From NCBI RefSeq assembly GCF_007991215.1, contig NZ_BJXX01000098.1, forward strand, positions 1-52,949: a stretch of 52,949 nt of DNA, in the 5' to 3' direction. Below are positions 17,789-26,356 of the stretch, piece after piece. Position 1 is the first letter of the stretch, and each line of letters starts with the position of its first letter. The notes under the pieces are model-generated. The model worked only from the letters and a program-made list of their open reading frames with translations. It was not told where the DNA came from and ran no database searches. This stretch comes from Aneurinibacillus danicus (GTDB taxonomy: Bacteria; Bacillota; Bacilli; Aneurinibacillales; Aneurinibacillaceae). The position numbers and the translations under genes were made by a program.

Positions 17789-19225
17789 ATGGAAATGATC
17801 ATTAACAAGAAAAAACGAAGTGCTTCTAACGGTAAAATTATTGAAGTGCGAAATATGGCGACCATGGAAGTGATCGATACAACGCCGGCCGCCACCGTGC
17901 AAGACGCACAGGAAGCGCTTGAGGCAGCCAGACAGGGGGCTGAGGTTTGGGCAGCGACGCCAGTATACAAACGCGTTCAATGTATTCGAAACTTTCTTGA
18001 AAAAATGAAAGAGCGCAAGGAAGAGCTGGCGCGGTTGCTGAGCATGGAAAACGGAAAAATACTGGCACAGGCCAGAGCTGAGCTTGATGCAGCCGCAGGT
18101 ATCTTCGAAGGTTTTGCAGAGGAATCAAAACGGCTTTTCGGTCAAACGATTCCTCTTGAAATCCAGGAAGGATTAGAAAAAGACTTAATGATTACAAAGC
18201 GCGAACCGCTCGGTGTTATTGTCGGCATTCTTCCGTTTAACTTTCCTGCCGAGCTGTTTGCCCATAAAGTAGGCTCGGCGTTAGCGGCCGGCAATGCCAT
18301 TATTATTAAGGCACCGGAGGACGATCCGCTGACGGTCATTCGTATGACCGAAATGCTGCATGAGGCAGGCGTTCCCGGTAACGTCCTGCAAATTATAACA
18401 GGGTACGGGGAAGAAGTGGGCGATTATCTGGCGAAAAGTCCGCTGGTGAATGCGGTGAGTTTTACAGGAAGTACAGAGACAGGTATCCATATTGCAGGCA
18501 ACGGCGCCAAAAACCTGTCACGGGTTTTCCTTGAACTTGGCGGAAATGACGCCATGATTATTTGTGAAGATGCCGACATTGATGCGGCGGTTCAGGATGC
18601 CGTTGACGGTCGTTTGCTGGCAAACGGACAGGTTTGCTGCGCAACAAAACGGATTCTGCTTCATGAATCGGTGCATGACGAATTCCGGGACAAGCTTGTC
18701 GCGACTCTTTCAACAAAACGGTTAGGGAACCAATTGGATGAAGCGACGGACGTCGGACCGCTTGTCAGCGAGGAAGCCGCGATGCGTGTAGAAGAGCAAA
18801 TCCAATATACGGTGAGTCAAGGCGCTACCCTTATTTTAGGTGGAAAACGCGTAAATAGTACATTTATTGAACCGACTGTTCTCGAAGGCGTTACAAGAGA
18901 TATGGACGTAGCAAAAGATATGGAGATTTTCGGGCCTGTATTTCCGCTTATTTCCTTCTCTTCCTATGAGGAAGCCATTGAAATATCAAATCAATCCATG
19001 TACGGGCTAAACGGAGCTATTTATACAAGAGATGTCTACAAGGCTATTGATGCCGGAAACAGGATCCAGGCAGGTATTGTGTCTGTTAACGGTGGTAATT
19101 GCTACCGCCCGATGTGCAGTGCATTCGGCGGATACAAAAAGAGCGGCATTGGCAGGGAAGGCACCGCTTATACGCTTGAAGAAGTTACCCAGATTAAGAG
19201 TATTGTATTGCGTGGAGTGATGTAA
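17789..19225 (+). CDS. NAD(P)-dependent aldehyde dehydrogenase
   Basis: A 478-residue aldehyde dehydrogenase. Catalytic features are the Glu in LELGGNDAMII and the Cys in NGQVCCATKR; the cofactor-binding SFTGSTETG and C-terminal FGGYKKSGIGREG are in place. It resembles the succinate-semialdehyde/lactaldehyde branch, but the true substrate cannot be read from sequence. It likely oxidises the aldehyde formed by the neighbouring dehydrogenases. GAGGAGG precedes the ATG. Confidence 0.92.
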   Translation: MEMIINKKKRSASNGKIIEVRNMATMEVIDTTPAATVQDAQEALEAARQGAEVWAATPVYKRVQCIRNFLEKMKERKEELARLLSMENGKILAQARAELDAAAGIFEGFAEESKRLFGQTIPLEIQEGLEKDLMITKREPLGVIVGILPFNFPAELFAHKVGSALAAGNAIIIKAPEDDPLTVIRMTEMLHEAGVPGNVLQIITGYGEEVGDYLAKSPLVNAVSFTGSTETGIHIAGNGAKNLSRVFLELGGNDAMIICEDADIDAAVQDAVDGRLLANGQVCCATKRILLHESVHDEFRDKLVATLSTKRLGNQLDEATDVGPLVSEEAAMRVEEQIQYTVSQGATLILGGKRVNSTFIEPTVLEGVTRDMDVAKDMEIFGPVFPLISFSSYEEAIEISNQSMYGLNGAIYTRDVYKAIDAGNRIQAGIVSVNGGNCYRPMCSAFGGYKKSGIGREGTAYTLEEVTQIKSIVLRGVM

Positions 19226-19257
19226 TCCAGACGGATATAATAAGCGATGGGAAATTA

Positions 19258-19277
19258 GGGGGAACGAAAATTCCCCC
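19258..19277 (+). other. Intercistronic hairpin before the binding-protein gene
   Basis: GGGGGAA (19258-19264) and TTCCCCC (19271-19277) with a 6-base loop, without an immediate T-run. Such hairpins often protect the 5' side of a processed binding-protein mRNA. Confidence 0.55.
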
Positions 19278-19317
19278 GGATGTTTCTTGCTTTTTAAAAA
19301 GAGAAAGGGGTTATTGT

Positions 19318-20454
19318 ATGCGTTCAATAAAAAAAGCAGGGTTTTTATTTAGCACGCTTCTTATCGCGTTATCTTTGATCGTTGCCGGATGCGGAAACAA
19401 CAGCGGACAGCCGGCGAACGCGGGAGCATCTGAATCGAATGACGCAGGAAAAGCCAACGAAGAAAAATCAGGAAGAAAATTGATAGCGCTTGCACATAAA
19501 AGTCTAAACTATTATGCGTTTGTCGCCATGCAGGAGGCGGCAAAGCGGAAAGCACAAGAATACGGTTATGAATTTGAAGCATCCGTAGCGGATTTTGATT
19601 CGGCAAAACAAACCAATCAGTTCATCAACTTCATTACGAAGAAACCTGCCGCAATCATTACGGATCCAAACGATAGCGAAGGACTTATTACCGCAATTAA
19701 TCAGGCAAAAACAGCCGGTATACCGGTCGGCGTTTTTGATACTCCGACGACAGGAGGAGATGTAGCCTTTACCGTTGCTTTCGACAACTTTAAGGCAGGA
19801 CAAATGGCAGCGGAAGAAATTGTGAAACGCTTAAAAGAAAAGTACGGCGAACCGAAGGGAACGGTTCTTAACGCATATGGAGCCATGTCCAGCTCAGCAT
19901 GGCGTGCGCGTAAAACAGGGTTTGATGAAGTCATGAAAAAGTATCCGAATATACAGTATCTCGCCATGCCGGCAGAAGGTGATATGCGAAAGACGCAGGA
20001 TGTAGCGTTGAATGCAATGGCTAAATACGGCAACCTCGACGCCGTACACGCACCGAGTGATAACCCGGCTATGGGATTGTATGAAGCATTAAAACAAAAA
20101 AATAAGCTTAAGAAAGTAGGAGAAGATGGGCACGTCATTTTTGTAACGATTGATGCTGAACCCATCGCACTTCAGCGCATCAAGGAGGGCTGGTACGATG
20201 CAACCATAAACCAGGATTGTGTAGCCTATGGGGAGATTGTTATTGATATGCTGCACAATTATTCGCTTCAAGGAAAGGAAGTACCGCTTGAAACATATAA
20301 GAACGAGAAATATTTCTGGAAAGAAGCCAAGATTGTAAAAGGTGACAGCGGACCGCACATGATTATCGATCCGTATGTCATCGATAGCAGTAATGTAGAC
20401 AATGACTCCCACTGGGGCAACGTTGCCTGGAACGAGTATAATCTTCGTTACTAA
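19318..20454 (+). CDS. ABC transporter solute-binding lipoprotein
   Basis: A 378-residue Rbs-like binding protein with a lipoprotein signal peptide (lipobox VAGC near residue 24) and a Ser/Asn-rich linker. The domain includes VTIDAEPIALQRIKEGWYDATINQD. It delivers a sugar, polyol or similar small molecule to the permease encoded downstream. It is a paralog of the lipoprotein at 10740. Hairpins on both sides of the gene suggest higher mRNA stability than its neighbours. Substrate unknown. Confidence 0.92.
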   Translation: MRSIKKAGFLFSTLLIALSLIVAGCGNNSGQPANAGASESNDAGKANEEKSGRKLIALAHKSLNYYAFVAMQEAAKRKAQEYGYEFEASVADFDSAKQTNQFINFITKKPAAIITDPNDSEGLITAINQAKTAGIPVGVFDTPTTGGDVAFTVAFDNFKAGQMAAEEIVKRLKEKYGEPKGTVLNAYGAMSSSAWRARKTGFDEVMKKYPNIQYLAMPAEGDMRKTQDVALNAMAKYGNLDAVHAPSDNPAMGLYEALKQKNKLKKVGEDGHVIFVTIDAEPIALQRIKEGWYDATINQDCVAYGEIVIDMLHNYSLQGKEVPLETYKNEKYFWKEAKIVKGDSGPHMIIDPYVIDSSNVDNDSHWGNVAWNEYNLRY

Positions 20455-20460
20455 ATCTGG

Positions 20461-20494
20461 AGAAAGGGAAGGGAGATGTCTTTCTTCCCTTTCT
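20461..20494 (+). other. Intercistronic hairpin after the binding-protein gene
   Basis: AGAAAGGGAAG (20461-20471) pairs with CTTCCCTTTCT (20484-20494), an 11-bp stem. No long T-run follows, so partial termination or 3' protection of the binding-protein mRNA is likely. Confidence 0.6.
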
Positions 20495-20527
20495 GTATCT
20501 TGCAAAGTGAATAAAGGAGGGATTGAC

Positions 20528-22036
20528 TTGCTGTTGGAAATTGACCATGTAAGTAAATGCTACGGCACTAAAACGGTGTTGGACGGGGTCAGTATGAACC
20601 TGAAAAAAGGAGAAATTCATGCGCTTTTGGGAAAAAACGGAGCAGGCAAAACAACTCTCGTTAAAAGCATTTCCGGTGTTACAACAGATTATGACGGCAC
20701 TATCCGCTTTGAAGGCAAGTCCATCGATCATCTTACTGTGTTAGAGCGGCAGAAGATTGGAATTTATGTCGTCCCTCAACACGCTTCCGTTATTCCTGAA
20801 TTTACGGTTGCAGAGAACATTTTCATCGGAGATTGGCCCAGAAAGAAAAACGGCTTCGTTGACTGGAATCATATTTATATATATGCAAAAGAAGCGCTGG
20901 ACAAATATGGAGTATCTTTTTCGCCGCGGCAAAAAGTAAAAGATTTGTCTCTTGTTGATCAGCGTAAGCTTAATATCGTGCGCGCATTGTTTAGTAATGC
21001 GAAACTTATTATTCTGGATGAACCGACAACGGCACTATCAGCAGAAGAAAGAGACGGTTTGTTTGAATTTGTCATTGACCTGGCAAAACAGGGAACAAGT
21101 TTTATTTTTATATCGCACTATATCGAAGAAGTATTACGCCTTAGTGACAGGTATACTGTATTGCGCGACGGAAAATCTTATACCGGCTTTTCCAGGGGAG
21201 AGGTCGATGAGCGACAGTTATCCAATCTAATCGTCGGGGAAGATGTGGAACTTTGTGTTCGCGAGCGACCTGAAGTGCTTGCTAGAGCGCCAATCGCTCT
21301 TCAGTGCAGCAGGATAAAGGCACGCGGACTTACAGATGTTTCGTTTCATCTTGCAAAAGGGGAAATCCTTGGTCTTATCGGTTTTCCGGGTTCAGGTGCC
21401 CGTGAGATATGTCGGGCATTGGCCGGACTGAATCCAATTGAATCAGGAGAAATACGCTTGCATGGTAAAAAACTGAGGAATCCCAGGCGTCCTGATGAAG
21501 CGCTTGCGCAAAAAATCGTCTATGTTTCATATGACCGTCATGCAGAGGGAATTGTGCCTGATTTGCCGATAAGGGAGAATATCAGCCTGCCCATCCTAAA
21601 AAGCAAATTGGCTTCTCTATTTGGATTTGTGAATGAACGTAAAGAAATAGAAAATGCACAACAATATTTTTCAACACTAAATATTAAGGCACATTCTATC
21701 TATGAAGAAGTAGGGAATCTGAGCGGGGGAAATCAACAAAAAGTAGTCATCTCCAAAGCGCTGAGCACACAGCCGGACGTACTTATTATTGATGAGCCTA
21801 CCGTAGGTATTGATGTAAAGAGCCGCGAAGAAATATTATCGCTGATTAACGAGTTGACCGATACAGGATTGAGTGTTCTTTATCTAACCAATGATTATAA
21901 TGAACTGTTGCGTGTAGCTGATCGCCTGTTGTTTTTTGCGAATGGAACCATTGCAAGAGAAGAAATCAATACCGGACTAACACCGGAAGAAGTGATACAA
22001 ATGCGTGATTCTGCAGAGGAGGAAGTAGCTTCATGA
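20528..22036 (+). CDS. Sugar-type ABC transporter ATPase (RbsA-like, two domains)
   Basis: A 502-residue protein with two ABC domains. The first has Walker A GKNGAGKTT and Walker B LIILDEPTTALS; the second has the degenerate P-loop GFPGSGAREICRA, signature LSGGNQQK and LIIDEPTVGID. This layout is typical of RbsA/MglA. TTG 20528 with AAAGGAGG seven bases upstream is the start; the longer frame from 20402 overlaps the binding-protein gene. It overlaps the permease gene by 4 bases (ATGA). Confidence 0.93.
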   Translation: MLLEIDHVSKCYGTKTVLDGVSMNLKKGEIHALLGKNGAGKTTLVKSISGVTTDYDGTIRFEGKSIDHLTVLERQKIGIYVVPQHASVIPEFTVAENIFIGDWPRKKNGFVDWNHIYIYAKEALDKYGVSFSPRQKVKDLSLVDQRKLNIVRALFSNAKLIILDEPTTALSAEERDGLFEFVIDLAKQGTSFIFISHYIEEVLRLSDRYTVLRDGKSYTGFSRGEVDERQLSNLIVGEDVELCVRERPEVLARAPIALQCSRIKARGLTDVSFHLAKGEILGLIGFPGSGAREICRALAGLNPIESGEIRLHGKKLRNPRRPDEALAQKIVYVSYDRHAEGIVPDLPIRENISLPILKSKLASLFGFVNERKEIENAQQYFSTLNIKAHSIYEEVGNLSGGNQQKVVISKALSTQPDVLIIDEPTVGIDVKSREEILSLINELTDTGLSVLYLTNDYNELLRVADRLLFFANGTIAREEINTGLTPEEVIQMRDSAEEEVAS

Positions 22037-23031
22037 GTGTAAAAGAAGGAACAACCAACCAGGTGGTACAACCGATTAAGCTAAAGCAGCCAGGCCAGGG
22101 ATATGCCCGGCTGTTTGCCGACAATATCGTCTGGTTTCTGCTTGTGCTTGGCCTTTTCATTATGGGCCTTATTGATTCCGCGTTTTTCTCCCAGGTTATC
22201 CTGCAAAATATTCTTGTGCAGACAGCCGTATTGGGGATTTTAACGGCAGGGATTGCCCATGTTCTCATTATCGGAGAAATCGATTTATCAATCACGGGTG
22301 TGTTAGCTTTTAGCGCCGGCCTTGGTACTACGCTAATGAATAATGGGCTGCCATGGTTTCTCGCAGTTCTGGTTATTGTCCTTTTTGGTCTGTTGATTGG
22401 GACAGTGAATGGTATTCTTGTCGCTAAGTTAAAAGCAGCAGCCTTGATTGAGACACTGGCTATGGGTTTGGTTTTACAAGGAGGATTGATGGCATTAACT
22501 CAGGGGCGATCCATCGTGAATTTCCCGGAAGCTTTCACGTGGATTGGTCAGGGTTCTGTTTTCGGACTCCCGATATTACCGATTCCGTTCCTGATTGTCT
22601 ATCTGATTATCTACTTTATATGGAAGAAAACTGTTTTCGGTCGCAGTCTGTTTGCAACAGGGGGGAATTCCACCAGTGCATATGTCAGCGGGATTAATGT
22701 AGACCGAATCAAGATTTATGCCTTTATGATTTCAGGAGGACTTGCCGGTTTTTCTGGATATCTGCTTGCCGCATATATGGGAGCGGTCACCATGACGTTT
22801 GGTCAGGATTTAATGATGTACACACTTGCTGCTGCGGTTATCGGCGGTGTCAGCTTAACGGGTGGCAAGGGGAAAATTTCCGGCGTACTCGGCGGTGTAC
22901 TGCTTCTTACTGTTATTCAAACCGGACTGCAGATTCTCGGCATTTCATCCTATTTTGTAACAATGGTTGGTGGCATGATGATCTTCATAGCCGTAATTGT
23001 TGATGCATTGAAGACGAAATATATCCGATGA
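22033..23031 (+). CDS. Sugar-type ABC transporter permease (RbsC-like)
   Basis: A 332-residue inner-membrane permease of the BPD_transp_2 family, with about eight to ten hydrophobic segments and the motif GEIDLSITGVLAFSAG typical of RbsC relatives. It forms the channel for the ligand carried by the lipoprotein at 19318, driven by the ATPase upstream. It is the last gene of the operon, with a terminator behind it. Confidence 0.93.
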   Translation: MSVKEGTTNQVVQPIKLKQPGQGYARLFADNIVWFLLVLGLFIMGLIDSAFFSQVILQNILVQTAVLGILTAGIAHVLIIGEIDLSITGVLAFSAGLGTTLMNNGLPWFLAVLVIVLFGLLIGTVNGILVAKLKAAALIETLAMGLVLQGGLMALTQGRSIVNFPEAFTWIGQGSVFGLPILPIPFLIVYLIIYFIWKKTVFGRSLFATGGNSTSAYVSGINVDRIKIYAFMISGGLAGFSGYLLAAYMGAVTMTFGQDLMMYTLAAAVIGGVSLTGGKGKISGVLGGVLLLTVIQTGLQILGISSYFVTMVGGMMIFIAVIVDALKTKYIR

Positions 23032-23048
23032 TAGCGGATAACATAGGC

Positions 23049-23080
23049 GGGCTTTCTCTTATAAAAAGAGGGAGCCCTTT
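23049..23080 (+). terminator. Terminator after the ABC operon
   Basis: GGGCT/AGCCC with an inner CTCTT/AGAG continuation around an A-rich loop, then TTTAT. It closes the catabolic and transport operon. Confidence 0.65.
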
Positions 23081-23256
23081 ATCTATATGTAGTTGTAAAT
23101 CATAATGGTCTTTATGACATCTCTGCCGCTTTTTCCTATGCTATTTACCTAGTACATATATTGCGCAGGTAGCAGGAGTAACCGCTTTAAAAATGTGTAT
23201 GAAGATGCATATATGTTCTGCGCTTATTCATTTACACTATTTACATATTTTTTTTG

Positions 23257-23283
23257 CGAAACTTTCGTATGAAAAGTATCGTC
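23257..23283 (+). promoter_or_regulatory. Possible ECF-sigma promoter of the SLH gene
   Basis: CGAAAC (23257-23262), 17 bases, CGTC (23280-23283) resembles the cell-envelope-stress sigma-M/W consensus TGAAAC-N16/17-CGTC. The start would be about 35 bases before the ATG. The rest of 23081-23326 is AT-rich with no ORF. Confidence 0.35.
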
Positions 23284-23326
23284 TAATAGGGGTCAACGTA
23301 GAATTCACAGCAAAAGGGGAAAAAAG

Positions 23327-24379
23327 ATGAAAGTATTAAAGGTTATCGGTGCTCTGCTGCTAAGTCTGTCGCTTACCACACCTGTACTGGGAGAAGAGGC
23401 GCTTCCGACCGAGCCGATTGATTATTACTTTCCAATGGATATTGACGGTCATTGGGCTCAACATGAACTGTACGATATGGTATATGCCGATGTTGTGAAA
23501 GGGTACGACGAGAAAAACGGAAATGTAACACTGCGTCCGAACAACCAGATTAGCCGTGCGGAATTTGCGGCACTGCTTGTACGCGCGCTCGATTTACAAC
23601 CGGGCGGACAGTCGAAATCTTTCTCTGACGTCAAAGCGAACCAGTGGTTCTATAAAGAAGTCAGCACCGCCGCTTCACTTGGCATCGTTAGCGGGATGAC
23701 GGAGACCACGTTTGAGCCGAATGCCAAAATTCAACGCGATCAGATTGCTTCCATGCTTGTGCGGGCATTCGAGAAAACCGTGTCGTTTGAGGGGACAGCA
23801 AAAGCGTTTAAAGATGTAAAAAACTATTGGGGTAAACCATATATCGATAAAGCGAGCGCGGCCGGCATGATTAACGGCAAGAGCGCCACCGAGTTTAAGC
23901 CGGTTGATCGCGCGACCCGTGCGGAAGCGTTGAAGATGCTTCACAGCGCCCTCCACCTTGAACAAAGCGCTCCAGCTTCGGATGAGGAATTGAGCAACAC
24001 ATTTCTGAATGCGGAACGGGAAACACTAGCGGCGTTAAGCGAGGGAGATTTCGATAAAGCGTCCGCGCTGAATAAGCAATATTACACCGGTTTTGACCGC
24101 GCGCTCGGTGACGTAGCCATTGACATGCTGAAAGATATCAGCGCAGAGGGTGAATCAATACATATGGGGCTGACCGGTGATATTAAAGTGGACATCACCG
24201 GCAAGTGGGATCGCTTCGCAGAGCTGTATGTAAGCAACGGTACGTATGAAATTAACGTAGCGGGCGAGACGGATAAGGAGACGCTGGAAGGCCCGGTTTT
24301 CCTGAAGAAAGAGAAGGACGGAAAGTGGAGAGTGTATTATTCTGACACGGGATCCGTCGCAGATAGCCTAATAGAATAA
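23327..24379 (+). CDS. S-layer homology domain protein
   Basis: A 350-residue secreted protein: signal peptide (residues 1-22, ending near LGEE), then three SLH domains (about 35-95, 96-150 and 155-215) with the usual ISRAEFAALLVRAL and RATRAEALKMLHSA elements. SLH domains bind pyruvylated secondary cell-wall polymer. The C-terminal part (about 220-350) looks like a small alpha+beta domain ending LKKEKDGKWRVYYSD, reminiscent of NTF2-like folds, but this is a guess. It is transcribed alone. Confidence 0.9.
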   Translation: MKVLKVIGALLLSLSLTTPVLGEEALPTEPIDYYFPMDIDGHWAQHELYDMVYADVVKGYDEKNGNVTLRPNNQISRAEFAALLVRALDLQPGGQSKSFSDVKANQWFYKEVSTAASLGIVSGMTETTFEPNAKIQRDQIASMLVRAFEKTVSFEGTAKAFKDVKNYWGKPYIDKASAAGMINGKSATEFKPVDRATRAEALKMLHSALHLEQSAPASDEELSNTFLNAERETLAALSEGDFDKASALNKQYYTGFDRALGDVAIDMLKDISAEGESIHMGLTGDIKVDITGKWDRFAELYVSNGTYEINVAGETDKETLEGPVFLKKEKDGKWRVYYSDTGSVADSLIE

Positions 24380-24433
24380 AGAAGGAACAGACGCGACGCA
24401 TTTATCTCTCGCCCTTTTCCGGGCAATTTCCTG

Positions 24434-24457
24434 GTTAAACGCTTGTTTAACTTTATT
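24434..24457 (+). terminator. Hairpin after the SLH gene
   Basis: GTTAAAC (24434-24440), 4-base loop, GTTTAAC (24445-24451), then TTTATT. A smaller GCCC/GGGC hairpin lies at 24411-24424. Confidence 0.5.
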
Positions 24458-24461
24458 CCCG

Positions 24462-24492
24462 GCAACGCCCGCGAGTTTTTCTTACAGATAGC
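24462..24492 (-). repeat. Partial third copy of the dispersed repeat's end
   Basis: GCAACGCCCGCGAGTTTTT and the next four bases match GCAACGCCGGCGAGTTTTT plus the same four bases at 50812-50830, with one difference over 23 bases. Only this end of the repeat is recognisable. It overlaps the end of the GIY-YIG gene. Confidence 0.4.
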
Positions 24493-24868
24493 CTTTATTT
24501 CCGCAGGGTTGAAGCCGGTTTATCCAGGCTTCTTCCCTGTTTTTCAGAAGGTCGCGATATTTTTCAAGAACTGTAAAATTCTCTACGGTCTCTTCTTCCG
24601 GCTTAATGTATTCCAGCACCTCGAAAGTGAAGTTCTCTTCTCCATACTCTTTCCATTCCTGCTGAAGGGTTTTGTTGTAATGCATTCCCATATTTAGCCC
24701 AAACCAGTGACGGTTTTTAATCCCTTCCAGATTCAAGCTGCTTCCGATGAGGATTTTACCGTTCGCTTGATTCTTTATTTGATAGACGCCCATTGGCCTG
24801 TGTGTTTGTTTATACTGCAATTTAGCTTCCTTTCGTTTTTGCTTCTCCATTTTCCTTTTCTCCTTCAT
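24482..24868 (-). CDS. GIY-YIG nuclease family protein
   Basis: A 128-residue protein with a basic N-terminus and a single GIY-YIG domain: GVYQIKNQANGKILIGSS is the GIY...YIG core (here GVY and ILIG), then a helical part with EENFTFEVLEYI and EAWINRLQPCGNKGYL. Such stand-alone proteins differ from homing endonucleases in having no added DNA-binding module. The ATG directly abuts the stop of the DUF2087 gene, so the two are translationally coupled. DNA-repair, mobile-element and stress roles have all been proposed for such proteins; none is supported here. Confidence 0.8.
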   Translation of the reverse strand: MKEKRKMEKQKRKEAKLQYKQTHRPMGVYQIKNQANGKILIGSSLNLEGIKNRHWFGLNMGMHYNKTLQQEWKEYGEENFTFEVLEYIKPEEETVENFTVLEKYRDLLKNREEAWINRLQPCGNKGYL

Positions 24869-25633
24869 TTAGAATTTGACCCAGTAGGCGCTGCAATCCG
24901 GATAGCGGTCCATAAAGCCGTATTCAATCAGATAGCGCCTGATTGTCACATAGTCAGGATAAATCTGTTTCAGTATCTCGTTTACTTCTTTCTCGGTGTA
25001 ATGCCGGTTCAATTCGAATCGTTTGGCGATGTGCTTAAGGATCGCCACTTTTCTTTTCTCCTTTTTCGGAAATTCGGACAGTGGACCGTTTTCCCCCTGT
25101 GTGAAGTACCTCTGAAGTATCGCCTTGTTTTCCTCTTCGGTAATGGCGAAGCGTTCATCCACCATGGCAGCGCTGCGTGGAATAGAGATGAATTTATTCG
25201 GTTTCGCCGTTTTTTCCCCGACTAATTCGGTAATTGCCAGCAGGATTTTGGCCTGTTTGGCTTTCTCTCTCAGTGTGAAACGGTGATTGCGAATGGTGGA
25301 TGTACTGCCGCCGTCCAGTTCTTTGACGATTTCATTGTCGCTTAGTCCTTCATAGAAATAGCGGACGATTGTTTTCTGGTGTTCGGTGAGCCCGGTCAGT
25401 TTTTTATCCAGCCCGATTAGGAAGTCGAACATAGAGGTGTGCTCATGTGTGATGTGCAGACGAGCAAATCTCTCCGCGTCGTAGAGCGCGTTTTCATGCG
25501 GATAGATGACGCCACGGGTAAATCTTCGGCCGCAGATGAGACAGATATACTGTTCAGACGCTTCTTCGTAAATATATCCCCGCTTCATCTCTTCCAGTGA
25601 TGCATTCCAGAAAAGTTCGGAAACTTCTCGCAT
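24869..25633 (-). CDS. DUF2087-domain transcriptional regulator
   Basis: A 254-residue protein. It has an N-terminal zinc-finger-like CLICGRRF segment with a downstream HITHEH, a central LuxR-type helix-turn-helix (LTEHQKTIVRYFYEGLSDNEIVKEL), and a C-terminal DUF2087 domain (FPKKEKRKVAILKHIAKRFE to DCSAYWVKF). The start MREVSEL at 25633 is chosen; AGAGAGG lies 12-13 bases upstream. The longer start at 25702 has no site. It pairs with the GIY-YIG gene, an arrangement known in Bacillus genomes. Its regulon is unknown. Confidence 0.8.
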   Translation of the reverse strand: MREVSELFWNASLEEMKRGYIYEEASEQYICLICGRRFTRGVIYPHENALYDAERFARLHITHEHTSMFDFLIGLDKKLTGLTEHQKTIVRYFYEGLSDNEIVKELDGGSTSTIRNHRFTLREKAKQAKILLAITELVGEKTAKPNKFISIPRSAAMVDERFAITEEENKAILQRYFTQGENGPLSEFPKKEKRKVAILKHIAKRFELNRHYTEKEVNEILKQIYPDYVTIRRYLIEYGFMDRYPDCSAYWVKF

Positions 25634-25794
25634 ATAAAGACATATCCTCTCTTTGTTTATTTTATTTATAGATATCATAGCATTTCGTTTGCTTTTTTTC
25701 AAATATTTTCATTGAAATTTTATAAACAGAGCCACATAATGTCGGTGTAAACATAGACAAAAATTAAAAATGTTTAGAAAGAAAGGTGAATGGC

Positions 25795-26299
25795 ATGAGA
25801 AAGGAAAGACGGGTAATAGAATCGGCATGCAATGAGCGACTTCCGGTATGTGCGCAGGACACGTTTAACTATATGGCAAGCTATTTCTTCTCTAACTATC
25901 AAATCCAGTACGTATTGAAACTGGAGGAAGAGTGGATGAATCAGTCTGCATACCGCCGCGGTATTTGAGATGCTTGGGAGCATGTGCTTCGGTGATGTAC
26001 TTACGATGTTTCGGGGATTGCGGCACCAGGCTGTGGCTCAAGGGCTGGCGTCTCCTTATTTATCAAACTTCGGTGAGGTCAGCAAGACCGAGCTCAAGTT
26101 TCAGGAAACTGAGGTGGCCGATGCTTATATGGTGCCGCCGATTATGTTTTCCCCGGGTTTTATGCCGGGAGCGAGCGCATACAGAGAGACGCTTACTCTC
26201 ATGGTCGGTGTGTATGAATCGACAGTGGAGGCAGAGACGGTAGAAACTTTCTTAAATAGAATAGCGAATGAGCTTCGTAATGTAGACTGTAGCGGGTGA
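25795..26299 (+). pseudogene. Decayed condensation-like acyltransferase gene
   Basis: Two adjacent frames look like the two ends of one protein. The first (25795-25968) reads RLPVCAQDTFNYMASYFFSN, like the N-terminus of condensation-domain/alcohol acetyltransferase-type proteins. The second (from about 25940 to 26299) ends with SPYLSNFGEV and MVGVYESTVEAETVETFLN, like their C-terminus. The catalytic HHxxxD middle is missing; about 430 residues would be expected and about 170 remain. An AAAGGTG site precedes ATG 25795. Family assignment is from motif memory and is moderate. Confidence 0.5.
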
Positions 26300-26356
26300 T
26301 TGCTGCGCTCGTTGCCTTGATTGATGATAAGCGGTATACCCAGTTGAAATTATTTC

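Noticed and set aside
24434-24451. Possible CcpA (cre) site GTTAAACGCTTGTTTAAC
   Set aside because: Fits the cre consensus poorly at the ends, lies downstream of a gene and is better explained as a terminator hairpin.
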